A stretch of 36,218 nucleotides of DNA, from the NCBI GenBank assembly GCA_001725945.1, contig LRMT01000306.1, positions 1 through 36,218 of the forward strand, given 5' to 3'. The notes beneath the pieces are model-generated. The model worked only from the letters and a program-made list of their open reading frames with translations. It was not told the origin of the DNA and ran no database searches. Below are positions 1 to 9,863 of the stretch, piece by piece. The position numbers and the translations under genes are program-made. How positions within the stretch are numbered: the stretch's first letter is position 1; each line of letters opens with the position of its first letter. This DNA comes from Cupriavidus sp. UYMMa02A. GTDB lineage: Bacteria; Pseudomonadota; Gammaproteobacteria; Burkholderiales; Burkholderiaceae.

Positions 1-572
1 CACGAACTTGGCGGCCGCTTGCGCAAGGCGGGAGGAACCGCTTCCGGCATGACTGTCTTGCTGAAGTCGGGATTCTTCCAGAATTCGACTTCTGCGGCCG
101 CTACGTGAATGCGTACGTCCGGGCGCAGCTTGGCCTTGACACCATCCACGTTCAGCCCACCGACATGATCCATGTGCATATGCGTGATCACGATATCGGT
201 GATCGCAGCCAGATCAATACCGGCCGATTCCAGTCGCATCACCGACCGACCGGCGCGCGAGAAGTATTCGAATCCGTCACCGACGCCCGAATCGACGAGG
301 ATCAGGCGTTCGCCGCTGCGCACGAGCGCGATATTCAGCGCCCAGTCGAACATGTCACGTTGCAGGAAACGGCTATCGAACCATTCGTTGCGGGCCGATT
401 GGCTGACGTTGGTCGACATGGTAGTGGTCGGAAGCGGCAGAATGCCATCGCTGATCAGCACGACGTCGACGTCACCCACGCGCACGGCGTAGCGGGACGG
501 AACGAGTTCGCCAGAACCTGCGTTGCCAAGGTTGACGGTAACCGGTTGCACATTGCGGGTTGTTTCGCTCAT
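1..572 (-). CDS. MBL-fold metallo-hydrolase, 3' end off window
   Basis: About 190 residues are visible from an ATG at 572, running off the left edge. The zinc motif HMHMDH sits at residues 131-136 (H131, H133, D135, H136), followed by VGGL. Upstream are an LISDG strand near residue 39 and LVDSG near 92, the usual order for class-B-like MBL hydrolases (lactonase or quorum-quenching AttM-like and related enzymes). The family hydrolyses esters, lactones or thioesters with two active-site metals; the substrate cannot be told here. An AGGA about 12 nt upstream supports the start. No signal peptide is seen, so it is probably cytosolic. It has no frame break and no close neighbour on its strand. Confidence 0.85.
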   Translation of the reverse strand, partial: MSETTRNVQPVTVNLGNAGSGELVPSRYAVRVGDVDVVLISDGILPLPTTTMSTNVSQSARNEWFDSRFLQRDMFDWALNIALVRSGERLILVDSGVGDGFEYFSRAGRSVMRLESAGIDLAAITDIVITHMHMDHVGGLNVDGVKAKLRPDVRIHVAAAEVEFWKNPDFSKTVMPEAVPPALRKRPPSS

Positions 573-670
573 TTTCTGTAGTCCTGTCAATTGGGTGGGT
601 AAGCCGCACTGTGCGGCAGGCGCGGTCCGTTTCGTTGTGCGGACATCTTCCTCGACCGTCGCACGCTTTG

Positions 671-686
671 TGCAACCATCGTTGCA
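671..686. promoter_or_regulatory. Perfect inverted repeat upstream of the MBL gene
   Basis: TGCAAC-CATC-GTTGCA is a perfect 6-bp dyad with a 4-bp spacer, about 100 bp upstream of the MBL start codon. Size and position suit a repressor or activator site, but no regulator gene lies beside it. Functional assignment is inference. Confidence 0.35.
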
Positions 687-1157
687 ACGGAGTGTAGGCA
701 GGAGGGGCGATTGGCAGTAGATTCGCGGGGGCGTTCAGTATGTTGACCGAACGGCAACAATCTCCGGCGGGCGAGGACACGTGATCAATCTTCTTGTTGG
801 AGGATTGCCTGGAGGCAAACGAGGCCAATAGCTGAGACTGGGTTGCTTTGTCGTGACAGAAGCACGCTGCGATCTATTGGCGGACGTTTGCTTTCTGTCG
901 ATTGAGTAACGATCGCATTGGCTCACACACGGCAAGCCTGAGCGACCGCTTATGGACGAGAATCGATCATTCGAAAGGGGATGCCAGATGGCGGCTATTG
1001 GCCGGTAGGGGCCTTCATCTGGCTTTCCCTCAAGTCTTCGAGTGAAGCCGATATTTCGCGCAGAAAGGGCGGCTAACGAAAAACAGAGGGCCCCACGAGC
1101 GTTGGCGCCGCTACCTGGCGTGGCGACCCAATGCCTTTCGTGCGTATGATCAAACAG

Positions 1158-1194
1158 CGGGCCGATCGCAGAATAGTCGCATGAGATCGGCCCG
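1158..1194 (-). terminator. Hairpin downstream of the hydrolase gene
   Basis: CGGGCCGATC (1158-1167) and GATCGGCCCG (1185-1194) are perfect 10-bp arms around a 17-nt loop, 66 nt past the hydrolase stop on the minus strand. On that strand the stem is followed by CTGTTTG, a weak T-tract. It is a plausible terminator or mRNA-protecting hairpin. Confidence 0.5.
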
Positions 1195-1259
1195 TTCTGC
1201 TTGCGTACACCGGCCAAGCAAACGACTGCAGGAGTGCCAGCGGGTCCGCAATTCAAGTG

Positions 1260-2117
1260 TCAGGCAAGTTCGATCATGCGCAATACGGAGGCAGCAAGGG
1301 GGCCATCGGCGTCCCCCAGCAAATCTACCGCATCGAAGTGATGCCCGCGTTTCTGCGCTACAACCTGCACGTCAAAACCGCATTCAGTCAACAGTGCCTG
1401 ATATTCGCGCTGGAGTCGGTGGTACTCCGGAGATTCATCCCCGCCAACGGTCAGGATCATTGGCAGTTTCACCATCGGCAGATGGTGGATCGGGCTGTAG
1501 TTGGCAACATCCGCTTCGGTCAACCCCACCACCTTGTTGAGGTAGCACAGGCGGATGGGCTCCAGGTCGTACAAGCCGCTGATTGCGCAGCCACCCTTGA
1601 CGATATCGGCGGGCACGCCGAGCGTTTCCCAATCCGTTCCTGCGAGCGTGGCGGTGAGATGACCGCCGGCGGAGTGACCGGAGACAAAGATCCGATTCGC
1701 GTCGAACCCAAGCTCCCCGGCGTTGCGATAGAGCCATGCCACGGCATCACGATTGTCGCCCACGATTTCGCCCATGCCGACATCCGGGGCAAGGCGGTAG
1801 TTCACCACGGCGACATTAATGTCGTGCCTCAGATAGGGCGCTGCAATGTAGCTGAAGTCCGACTTGTCCAGGGATTGCCAGTAGCCGCCGTGGATAAAGA
1901 CCAGCAATGGACGGTCCTTCACGCCGGCCGGAAAGAAGTCCAGCGCCTGCTTGATATTGGGACCATAAGCGAGATTCTCCCTTACCGGATTGGCTCGACG
2001 GTACTCGGCGCTGGTTTTCTCCCACGCTCGGAAGATGTCCTGGAAGCCAGGGATGCCTGCCCTGACGTTGTACTGCTGGTCCAGTTCTTCCTGATTGAAG
2101 TTTCGATACACTGACAT
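1260..2117 (-). CDS. Alpha/beta hydrolase, kynurenine-formamidase/arylformamidase-like
   Basis: Product of 285 aa. The oxyanion-hole motif HGGYW is at residues 76-80, the nucleophile elbow GHSAGG puts Ser at 149, GGDES gives an acid at 228 and GHHF the base at about 260, a full catalytic triad. The HGGYW form and length of about 280 aa are typical of N-formylkynurenine formamidase-like and BD-FAE enzymes, which cleave formamides or esters; the true substrate is unknown. The ATG at 2117 is preceded by GGAG 8 nt upstream; the frame stays open further upstream but without a better start. It is divergent from an AraC regulator 138 bp away, so it is a likely target. No kynureninase or tryptophan dioxygenase gene is nearby, which argues against tryptophan catabolism. 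Confidence 0.85.
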   Translation of the reverse strand: MSVYRNFNQEELDQQYNVRAGIPGFQDIFRAWEKTSAEYRRANPVRENLAYGPNIKQALDFFPAGVKDRPLLVFIHGGYWQSLDKSDFSYIAAPYLRHDINVAVVNYRLAPDVGMGEIVGDNRDAVAWLYRNAGELGFDANRIFVSGHSAGGHLTATLAGTDWETLGVPADIVKGGCAISGLYDLEPIRLCYLNKVVGLTEADVANYSPIHHLPMVKLPMILTVGGDESPEYHRLQREYQALLTECGFDVQVVAQKRGHHFDAVDLLGDADGPLAASVLRMIELA

Positions 2118-2170
2118 TACATTTGGCTCCACGCTGTGGGATCGAAGTCTCGATTCCATTAGATCGTTGC

Positions 2171-2186
2171 GACGCAAATTGGCGTC
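2171..2186. promoter_or_regulatory. Dyad in the hydrolase/AraC divergent promoter region
   Basis: GACGC-AAATTG-GCGTC is a short perfect dyad in the 138-bp region shared by the divergent hydrolase and AraC genes. It could be an operator, but its arms are only 5 bp in GC-rich DNA, so chance is possible. Confidence 0.25.
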
Positions 2187-2255
2187 CGGCCAAAGATAAT
2201 TGTTGGCGTAAGGTTCGGCGCGCCCCTGGATGACAACGACTATCGCAAAGACGCC

Positions 2256-3041
2256 ATGTTTGGAAAGAGTGAAAACCGGGATGATTATCAGGCGATAGAC
2301 CGGCCGGTGGGAGGGATGGCGAGGAAGCTGAAGGATGGCTTCCATATCGGCGCGCATTCCCATCCACGCGGTCAACTCATCTACGCCTATGTTGGCGCAA
2401 TCCTGGTCACAACCGACTTCGGTTCCTGGGTCGTGCCGCCGCAGCGCGCGGTATGGGTGCCATGCAACGTCGAACATGCCATGCAGGCCTGCGGTGACGT
2501 CGAGATGCGGACCGTCTATATCCGCACCGATGCCATTCCCGCGGAACTGCGTGACTGTTGTGTCGTCGCTGTCCCGCCCTTGTTGCGGGAGCTGATTTCG
2601 GCGGTGGTCCGCATGCCCCTGGACTACGATCCACGCAGCCGGGATGGCCTCGTGGTCGAGCTGCTGCTGCAGGACCTGCGACCGCTTTCCGTCGTTCCGC
2701 TGCACTTGCCGATGCCGAAGGATGCCCGGCTAAACAAGATTTGCGCGAAGATTCTCGACGATCCCTCGGACGAGACCTCCGTGGAGGAGTGGAGCCGGTC
2801 GGTGGGCGCAAGCGAACGGACCATCATCCGCTTGTTTCCAGAGGAAACGGGCATGACGTACAGCCGCTGGAAGCAGCAGGCAAGGCTGATGACGGCAGTT
2901 CGGCTGCTCGCCGAGGGATGTCATGTCACGGACATTGCCTTGCAGCTTGGATATGAAAGTCCAAGCGCCTTCAGCGCCATGTTCAGGCGGGCGCTGGGCA
3001 TGACGCCTACCGAATATTTCAGGGACAGGGCCGGCGACTAG
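2256..3041 (+). CDS. AraC-family regulator, cupin sensor plus HTH
   Basis: Product of 261 aa. Residues about 25-105 form a cupin-like sensor (HSHPRGQLIYA, then VPPQRAVWVP and EHAMQ), as in NimR/YeaM-type AraC proteins. Residues about 165-255 hold the double HTH, ending in the family signature LGYESPSAFSAMFRRALGMT. Such regulators usually control one adjacent permease or enzyme unit in response to a small molecule. It lies divergent from the formamidase-like hydrolase and upstream of the RidA/PurA-like/PPOX genes on its own strand, so it is the likely local regulator of both. The frame is unbroken. The ribosome site before the ATG is weak. Confidence 0.9.
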   Translation: MFGKSENRDDYQAIDRPVGGMARKLKDGFHIGAHSHPRGQLIYAYVGAILVTTDFGSWVVPPQRAVWVPCNVEHAMQACGDVEMRTVYIRTDAIPAELRDCCVVAVPPLLRELISAVVRMPLDYDPRSRDGLVVELLLQDLRPLSVVPLHLPMPKDARLNKICAKILDDPSDETSVEEWSRSVGASERTIIRLFPEETGMTYSRWKQQARLMTAVRLLAEGCHVTDIALQLGYESPSAFSAMFRRALGMTPTEYFRDRAGD

Positions 3042-3186
3042 CATTGCGAGTAGTTTGGCGTCTTCTCGACATCAACTGGCGTCACCACACGAATCGCATA
3101 CCGCTCCATGCGGCACAGTCAAGGTGTCGGCGGCTTGCCAGCACCGTGCGAGCTCCGTCGGCACTTTATCCAGTCGAGGAGTCAGT

Positions 3187-3649
3187 ATGTCAGTGATGGA
3201 TCGTATCCAGCTGCCGGCATTGTCTTGCCTGCCGCCGAAATGCCGAAGGCACTCTATGTTCCCTACACGTTGCACCACGGGTTGCTGACGGTATCGGGGC
3301 AATTGCCGCTGCGGAACGGCAAGCCAGTGTTCGTCGGCACGGTTCCCGACGCAGTCGCCGTCGATGCCGCACAGGAAGCCGCACGGCTGTGCCTGGCCAA
3401 CTTGCTGGGTTGGGTCGCGCGGCTGTGGAGGGCGACTTCGAACGTGTCCGCGGCGTGGTCCGGGTGGGTGGCTATGTCGCGGCAAAACCCGGGTTCAATG
3501 ATGCCCCCCTTGTGATCAACGCGGCGTCAGAACTTCTCAACCGGATCTTCGAAGAGCGGGGGCGTCATGCACGCCTGGCGCTGGGCGTGGCGAGCCTTCC
3601 CTTCGGTGCCCCGGTTGAAATCGAAGCGACCTTTGCACTGGATGTGTAG
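3187..3649 (+). CDS. RidA/YjgF-family protein, two apparent frame breaks
   Basis: Restoring one base near 3210 and one near 3400 gives about 154 aa. The ATG at 3187 follows GAGGAGT. Recognisable blocks are GIVLPAAEMPKA, YVPYTL, LLTVSGQLP, then VEGDFERVRGVVRVGGYV and LPFGAPVEIEATFAL, the classic trimeric RidA/YER057c/UK114 fold in its longer form of about 150 aa. RidA proteins hydrolyse reactive enamines and imines such as 2-aminoacrylate; many catabolic paralogues act on one pathway intermediate. The gene ends 3 nt before the PurA-like start, so the two are translationally close. The breaks are single-base losses like those elsewhere, so I read the gene as probably functional; a real pseudogene cannot be excluded. 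Confidence 0.8.
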
Positions 3650-3652
3650 TCG

Positions 3653-5010
3653 ATGGACATTGCGACAAAACGGGGTATGCGGACGTGCTGGTTGGGCTGC
3701 AGTACGGCGATGAGGGAAAGGCGCGGGTGGTTGATCATCTCGCTGCCGGGTATGACGTGATTGCGCGCTTCAACGGTGGCGCGAACGCAGGGCATACCAT
3801 CGCCACGTCCGACGGCACCTTGCGGCTACGTCAGGTACCTTCTGGCGTGCTGCACCCTCGGGTTTCCCTCTACATCGGCTCGGGCTGCGTGATCCGCCTG
3901 CAGCAACTGGCGTCCGAAATCGAAATGTTGGCCGGGCAGGGAATCGACCTGGCGGCGCGCCTGACCATCAGTGATCGATGTCCGGTCGTGCAGCCTGCGC
4001 ACTTCCTGTCTGATCGTCGGGATGGCGGGCGCATCGGCACCACCGGCAACGGCATCGGGCCCTGTTACGCGGAGCTGGCGGCCCGCATGCGGGGCGGCGA
4101 GCGATCTGCGTTTCAGCTCCGCGACCTGATGCTGGACGAGAGCAGGGTGTTCGAACAGATGGCGCAGCTGGCATCGCAACACACTGACGAGGATATCCCG
4201 GGCCTCATTAAAGAGATGAGACAGGCATGGCAGGTGGTTCGGCCGTTTGTGACCCATAATCCGGTCGCGCTGCTGGAGCGGGTCGAAGGCGGTGCGCGAG
4301 TTCTGTTCGAGGGCGCTCAGTCGGTCATGCTGGATGTTGTGCAGGGTGCTCAACCTTGGGTGACGTCCAGTCATACCCTTCCGTCCTACGCCTACGTGGG
4401 CGGTGACCTCCCATGCCTGTATCACCGCAAGACAATTGGCGTGGCCAAGGCCATCGTCTCCCGCGTTGGCAGCGGCCCCTTGCCGACGGAACTCGGCGCG
4501 GAGCGGTCCGAGGCATATTGCGCCGACGCGGGGCGCGAGGGGCGCGGCAGGGCTGATGAGGCGGCACGCTTTGATCCACGGGCATTGCTCGCGCAAGGGG
4601 ATGCCTTCTCCACCGGTATAGCGATCCGGATGCTGTCGAACGAATATGGCACCGGGACCGGCAGGCCGCGTCGGGTAGGTCTGCTCGATGTCGCTCAACT
4701 CCAGCTTGCCGTAAGGCAGTTTGGGGTCGACGAGGTCTACCTGAACAAGTCCGACAGCCTGGCGGTTTTTGCGCAGACGCGCGACCAGTGCATTCCGGTC
4801 GTTGTCGGCTCACGCGACGGCAATGCCATGCGTGTGATGCGATTTCCGGCTTTCGATGAGAGCGTCATTCCGCGCGACGACGCAACGCCGCTTCCTCCGC
4901 AACTTGAAACCCTGCTCGAATGGTTGGCGGATGTCCTCGGCCGGCCACTGCGTGGCATCGGATTGGGTCCGCAACGTGCGCAGATGCGGCTATTCAAGAC
5001 TCAACCATGA
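3653..5010 (+). CDS. Divergent adenylosuccinate synthetase (PurA) paralogue
   Basis: About 452 aa once one G is restored near 3672 (the CGGGG run); this links the ATG at 3653 to the long frame starting at 3685. PurA hallmarks: GDEGK with the catalytic Asp at about 20, NAGHT with His at about 48, GTTGNGIGP, FEGAQS, PWVTSS, GTGTGRPRR (the aspartate loop) and NKSD for guanine recognition. PurA phosphorylates a purine carbonyl with GTP and condenses it with aspartate. Differences from housekeeping PurA: GDEGKAR for GDEGKGK, GTTGN for GTTGR, FEGAQS for FEGAQG, and an insertion of about 30 residues (rich in Arg, Gly and Glu) before the aspartate loop. It sits between RidA and PPOX genes, overlapping the latter by ATGA. 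A substrate other than IMP is likely, by inference. Confidence 0.85.
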
Positions 5011-5645
5011 ACCCGACCATGAACATTGAGACACCATCCTACTTTCGCAGCGAAATGCGTCGCGCCGACCTGGCCTGGACCGACTGGGCTGCCGTCGAAG
5101 CCTTTCTCAGGAACGAACTGATCTGCAGGGTTGCGGTGCATGACGCACCGTTCCCCTACATCACTGCGCAGAGCTTTACCTTTACCGGCGACGCATTCCT
5201 GATCCACAGTTCGAGATTCGGCAAGCTCGCGTCGGCAATCCGGGCGAATCCCCTTGTCACGATCGAGGTGGATCGGCCTGTCGCGTTGCTGAAGGCGCCC
5301 AAGGGGCAGAACACAAGCCTCGAGTACTACAGCGTCATCGCGCGATGCGAAGTGAGACTTCGCGAGAGCACGGACGAAGTGCGTGCCCACCAGAACCAGG
5401 CGCTGGAGAAGTTCAGGCCCGAGAAGGACTATTCACCGATCGAGGATGGCGCAGCAAATCAGATCATTGCCTATCGATGCGAGATTCGCGAGCTGAGCGC
5501 AAAAAAGCGCATCCTTGCCGACGGTCAGTACTCGCCGCCGGGGCAGCCGAAAGCGCCGTACTTGCGCTATCCATTCCAATCTGGCGCTACGCTCTCCGGC
5601 TTGCCACCGGAGGCATTCGATCCTCACAAGTTCGCAGCAGGGTAA
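5007..5645 (+). CDS. Pyridoxamine 5'-phosphate oxidase-family (PPOX) flavoprotein
   Basis: Product of 212 aa. The ATG at 5007 overlaps the PurA-like stop (ATGA), which signals translational coupling. The N-terminal half resembles the NimA-like split-barrel FMN-binding fold (RRADLAWTDWAAVEAFL, then FPYITAQSFTFTGDAFLIHSS and NPLVTIEVD). The family binds FMN, haem or F420 and includes nitroreductases and detoxifying oxidoreductases. The reaction is not predictable, but the coupling suggests it works on the same metabolite as the PurA-like enzyme. The frame is intact and a strong terminator follows 21 nt later. Confidence 0.8.
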   Translation: MNPTMNIETPSYFRSEMRRADLAWTDWAAVEAFLRNELICRVAVHDAPFPYITAQSFTFTGDAFLIHSSRFGKLASAIRANPLVTIEVDRPVALLKAPKGQNTSLEYYSVIARCEVRLRESTDEVRAHQNQALEKFRPEKDYSPIEDGAANQIIAYRCEIRELSAKKRILADGQYSPPGQPKAPYLRYPFQSGATLSGLPPEAFDPHKFAAG

Positions 5646-5666
5646 CTCCCGAAATCCGAGGATATT

Positions 5667-5693
5667 AGAGGTGCTCCGGCACCTCTTTTTTTT
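5667..5693 (+). terminator. Strong rho-independent terminator
   Basis: AGAGGTGC (5667-5674), loop TCCG, GCACCTCT (5679-5686), followed by an unbroken T run to 5693. It ends the RidA/PurA-like/PPOX unit and makes the following MFS gene a separate transcript. Confidence 0.9.
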
Positions 5694-5854
5694 CGCCGCG
5701 AGAGTTGCTTGGCACCTGCGAGACATAGCTTGGCATTTCTGCGCGGGCCTCGGCCACGTCTGCGCGAGACAGTAGCAAGCGATAACGCATCGATGCTTAT
5801 CGCACTGTCAGCGGCGCCCCCGAGCGTCCTGGCATCAAAACTACTGGAGACAAG

Positions 5855-7226
5855 ATGAAACACACCCCACTCGAGCTGATGCGCGTGCGCACCGGCGACA
5901 GGCTGGAACGGCTACCCGTATGTGGCTACCACCGATTTCTGTTTGCCGTCATTGCCTTGGCTTTTTCTTCGACAATCTCGACCTGGCCATGATGACCTAT
6001 CTCTTGGGGTCGATCCGATCGGAATTCGGATTGAGCCCCGCACAGGCCGGGATGCTCGGCAGCGCCAGTTTCGTCGGCATGGCTGTCGGTGCAATGGGTT
6101 CCGGGGTACTGGCGGACAGGTTTGGCCGGAAGCCGGTTTTCCAAGTCAGCATGATCATCTGGGGCGTTGGCAGCTATCTCTGCTCCACCGCACACAGTCC
6201 AGTGGAACTCGGCGCGTATCGGGTCTTGCTGGGCCTTGGCATGGGCATGGAGCTCCCTTTAGCCCAGACGCTGATGTCGGAATTCATTCGGCGCGCCAGC
6301 GGGGCAAGTACCTGGCGCTGATGGACGGAAACTGGCCGATTGCCTTTATTTGCGCGGGCTTGATGTCGTACTACGTGTTGAGCGCATATAGCTGGCGCAC
6401 GATGTTCCTGCTCGGCGCTGTGCCGGCGCTTTTCCTTCTTGTCATTCGCCGCTATGTGCCGGAATCCCCGCGCTGGCTGGAATCGCGAGGCCGGCATGCG
6501 GAGGCGACTGACATCGTCGAGCGTATCGAGCAATCGGTGATGCGGCGGATGAAGCTGCATGCATTGCCCGAAGTCACTCCCATGGCAGCGGCGGCGGAGC
6601 CGGCCGCATCGGGTCTCCGGGTGCTCTGGTCCAACGAGTACCGAAGCCGGACGCTGACGGTATGGGGTCTGTGGTTCTTCGCCCTGCTGGGGTTCTATGG
6701 TCTGAATACCTGGATTGGCGCATTGCTGCAGCAGTCCGGAGTGGGGGTGACCAAATCGGTCTTGTATACGGTCTATCTCTCCATCGGAGGCATTCCGGGA
6801 TTTCTCTGGGCTGCGTGGGCAGTAGAGCGCTGGGGACGCAAGCCTGCCTGCTTGGCGACGCTGGTGGGCGGTGCTTGCATGGTATTCGTCTACGGCCGGG
6901 TGGCTGGCTCCAATCCGGAAGCGATGGTGCTGTTCCTTACGGGCGGCATGATGCAGTTCTTTATGTTCGGCATGTGGGCGGTGCTCTATACCTACACGCC
7001 TGAACTCTACCCTACGCGCGCGCGCGCCTCTGGTTGCGGGATGGCATCGACGGTCGGCCGGGTGGGTTCGTTGCTCGGTCCGGCGCTGGTGGGCCTGATA
7101 TTGCCTGTCGCTGGGCAAGCGGGCGTGTTCTGCCTGGGCGCATTGTGTTTCCTTGCGGCGGCGGGGATCGTGTGCCGGTTCGGCATCGAAACGCAGGGAC
7201 GAGCGCTGGAGACCATTGCTGACTGA
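5855..7226 (+). CDS. MFS permease (sugar-porter/aromatic-acid symporter type)
   Basis: About 457 aa from the ATG at 5855 (GGAG 6 nt upstream) after restoring a T near 5962 (short T run) and a C near 6297. It has twelve predicted membrane segments. The MFS signature LADRFGRK lies between segments 2 and 3, PESPRW before the central loop, a second GRK signature (ERWGRKPA) in the second half, and ELYPTRARASGCG near the end. These are usual for the SP and AAHS branches, which import sugars or aromatic and other organic acids by proton symport. Its place after the PurA-like unit suggests uptake (or export) of the substrate handled there. Confidence 0.85.
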
Positions 7227-7350
7227 TAAAGGCGTGCCCACTTCTGGTTGAGCGAGGCGAGCAGGCGGTCAGCAAGGTCTTGAATGATGCCAGCCAGGTG
7301 TAGGAATACACCGCCTACGAGATGAGGGAGCGTTTGCCTATGCTGTTTCC

Positions 7351-9835
7351 ATGGCACGAGGTTCCCTTGAGCGATACCGAGAAAAACGTGATTTCCGGGT
7401 CACGGCTGAACCGGCCGCGCGCTCACGACACCGTTTGACCAAGGCGCCGTTGCGCTTCGTCGTCCAGAAACATTGGGCACGGCGTCTGCACTACGATTTC
7501 CGCCTCGAACTGGATGGCGTCCTGTTGAGCTGGGCGGTGCCCAAGGGCCCCAGCTTCGATCCTGCCGACAAGCGCATCGCCATCCACGTCGAAGATCACC
7601 CGGTGGATTATGCGGAGTTCGAAGGCACCATCCCGCCGAAGCAGTACGGGGCGGGATCCGTGATTGTCTGGGACAACGGCACGTGGGAGCCGGTTGGGGA
7701 CGCGCAGGCCAGCATGGCGAAAGGCAAGCTCGAATTCGCCTTGCATGGCCAAAAGCTCGCCGGCCGCTGGGAACTGGTGCGAATCTCGAAGCCGGGCGAT
7801 GCCGACGACCAGTGGATGCTATTCAAGAAGCGCGACCAGTGGGCGAAGCCGCATGCGGAATTCGATGTCATCTCAGCATTGCCTGACAGCGTCATCACGC
7901 ATCCACTGGGTCCCGTTGAAGACCGGGAGAGCACCAGCGGCTCGCTGCCGCGCGCCCCCGATTTGTCGGCCGCAGTACCGGCGCGGCGCGTCGCGCCTGG
8001 CCCCGCAACTGGCCACGCCGACCGCAAAACTGCCGAGCGGCGCCGGCTGGATCATCGAGACCAAGTTCGACGGATATCGGCTGTTGTCCCGGATCATCGA
8101 CGCAAGGTGCACCTGATCACGCGCAACGGCCACGACTGGACCCGCAAGCTCGGCAATCTCGCAAAGGAAGTCGAAAAGTTGGACATCTCCGAAGGGTGGC
8201 TCGACGGTGAGATCGTGGTGCTGCGCGACGGCCTGCCTGACTTCAATGCGCTGCAGAACGCGATCGATGGCCATCACAACGAATTGATCCTCTACTTCGT
8301 GTTCGATGTCCCCTACTGGGAAGGGCGTGACCTTCGCCGCGTGCCGTTGCGCGAGCGCAGGGCTCACCTGGCGCGACTCATCGACGACCGCTCCGAGCGC
8401 GTTCGCTTCAGTGAGAGTTTCGAGGCGCCGGCGCGCAGGTCTTCCAGGCCGCAGCGGAACTCGGGTTAGAAGGCCTGATGCTCAAACGGGCGGATTCCGC
8501 CTACAGCTCTTCCCGCAATGCCGATTGGCTCAAGGCCAAATGCCGCTGCGCCAGGAATTCGTGATCTGCGGCTTCGGGGACCGCGAGGGCGCCCCGGGGG
8601 AGATCGGCCGGCTGCTGCTGGGTGTCTATGAGGATGCCCAATTGCGCTTTGCCGGCAGCGTCGGGACAGGCTGGGACAGCAAGACAGCGGTGGCGCTGCG
8701 GGCCCGGCTCGCGAAGCTGACGACGGAGGCAGCGCCATTTCCGGCGGCCTCACTGGGAAAAAGCAGATGGGGGCCGACCAGGACCGGTGCGCCGCACTGG
8801 GTCAAGCCTTCCCTCGTGGCCGAGGTCGAGTTTGCTGAATGGACTCCAGCGGGGCAGGTACGTCAGGCCTCGTTCAAGGCGCTGCGCAGCGAAACGCCGG
8901 CGAGCGACGTCCGCAGGGAAGCCGTGCGGGTCGATCTCGGTGCAACGCGCGCTGCCGTGAAAGTTACCCACCCCGAGCGAGTGATTGACGCCACCACTGG
9001 CATCACCAAGCTCGACCTGGTGCGGTACTACGAAAGCGTGGCGGACTGGATGCTTCCGCATCTCGCAGGGCGTCCCGTGGCGCTTCTGCGTGCGCCCGAT
9101 GGCATCGGTGGCGAAGTCTTCTTTCAGAAGCATGCCGAAACCACGAAGGTGCCGGGGCTGACCGAGCAGCCGGCGTCCCTGTGGCCAGGGCATAGCCGCT
9201 TGCTGACGGTCGACTCGGCCGAAGCGCTGGTAGGGGCCGCGCAACTGAATGTGGTCGAGTTCCATACATGGAACTCCACAGCCGCGAATCTTTCCCACCC
9301 GGATCGCGTCATCTTCGATTTGGACCCCGGGGAAGGCGTGTCGTGGCAGCACGTCCAGGAGGCCGCGATGCTAGTACAGACGCTGCTGGGCGAATTGGGT
9401 CTCGCGGCATGGCTCAAGACCAGCGGCGGCAAAGGCCTGCACGTCGTCGTGCCGCTGGCGACCGAGCTCGACTATGACACTGTGAAGTCCTTCTCACGCG
9501 CCGCGGTGCTGCACCTGACGAAGACTCTCCCTCAGCGTTTCGTGGCCAGGTCCGGCGCGAGCAACCGCAAGGGCAGGGTGTTTGTGGACTACTTGCGTAA
9601 TGGCACCGCGCAGACCACCGCTGTAGCATTCTCGGCGCGTGCGCGCCCCGGCATGGGCGTGTCAATGCCAGTATCATGGGATCAACTGCCGCAGCTCAAA
9701 AGCGCCGACCAATGGACGGTCCGAAACGCCCGGGAGTACCTGAGTTTTCGGACAGACGACCCATGGAGTGACTTCTGGTCGACGGCGCAGAGCCTCCAGG
9801 GTGCCATGGAGGCTCTCGGGCTGACGGTGTCGTGA
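7351..9835 (+). CDS. ligD: ATP-dependent DNA ligase D (PE-LIG-POL)
   Basis: About 829 aa after restoring five single bases (two near 7980-8000, and one each near 8100, 8430 and 8545). Domain order: 3'-phosphoesterase at about 35-150 (FVVQKHWARRLHYDFRLE), ligase at about 230-520 with the nucleotidyl-lysine motif ETKFDGYR and EGLMLKR, then primase-polymerase from about 535 with the metal motif IFDLDPG and TSGGKGLHVVVPL. LigD is recruited by Ku to trim, fill and seal double-strand breaks. PE-LIG-POL order matches Pseudomonas-type LigD. ku follows after 28 nt, so the pair is an operon. The breaks fall in short G or C runs and look technical. Confidence 0.92.
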
Positions 9836-9863
9836 TTGTCTTTCGTGACGTGGAGATAGCATT

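Larger units (their letters stand above)
573..1259. other. Gap with no supportable gene
   Basis: The 687 bases between the MBL gene start and the hydrolase stop contain open frames on both strands, but none has a recognisable motif or a convincing start. The stretch holds a palindrome near 671 and a hairpin near 1158, listed separately. Confidence 0.5.

Noticed and set aside
105..581. Plus-strand open frame of 158 codons opposite the MBL gene
   Set aside because: It is the antisense shadow of the MBL-fold gene, which carries the HMHMDH zinc motif and a good start.
735..1256. 173-codon minus-strand frame in the left gap
   Set aside because: No domain, no ribosome site and a composition like random GC-rich sequence.
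1257..2114. Plus-strand open frame of 285 codons opposite the hydrolase
   Set aside because: Same length as the real minus-strand hydrolase but without motifs; the minus strand has the GHSAGG triad and a ribosome site.
3826..4698. Long minus-strand frame opposite the PurA-like gene
   Set aside because: High-GC antisense shadow; the plus strand has all PurA motifs in order.
6174..7241. 355-codon minus-strand frame inside the MFS gene
   Set aside because: Antisense shadow of a clear 12-segment permease with GRK and PESPRW motifs.
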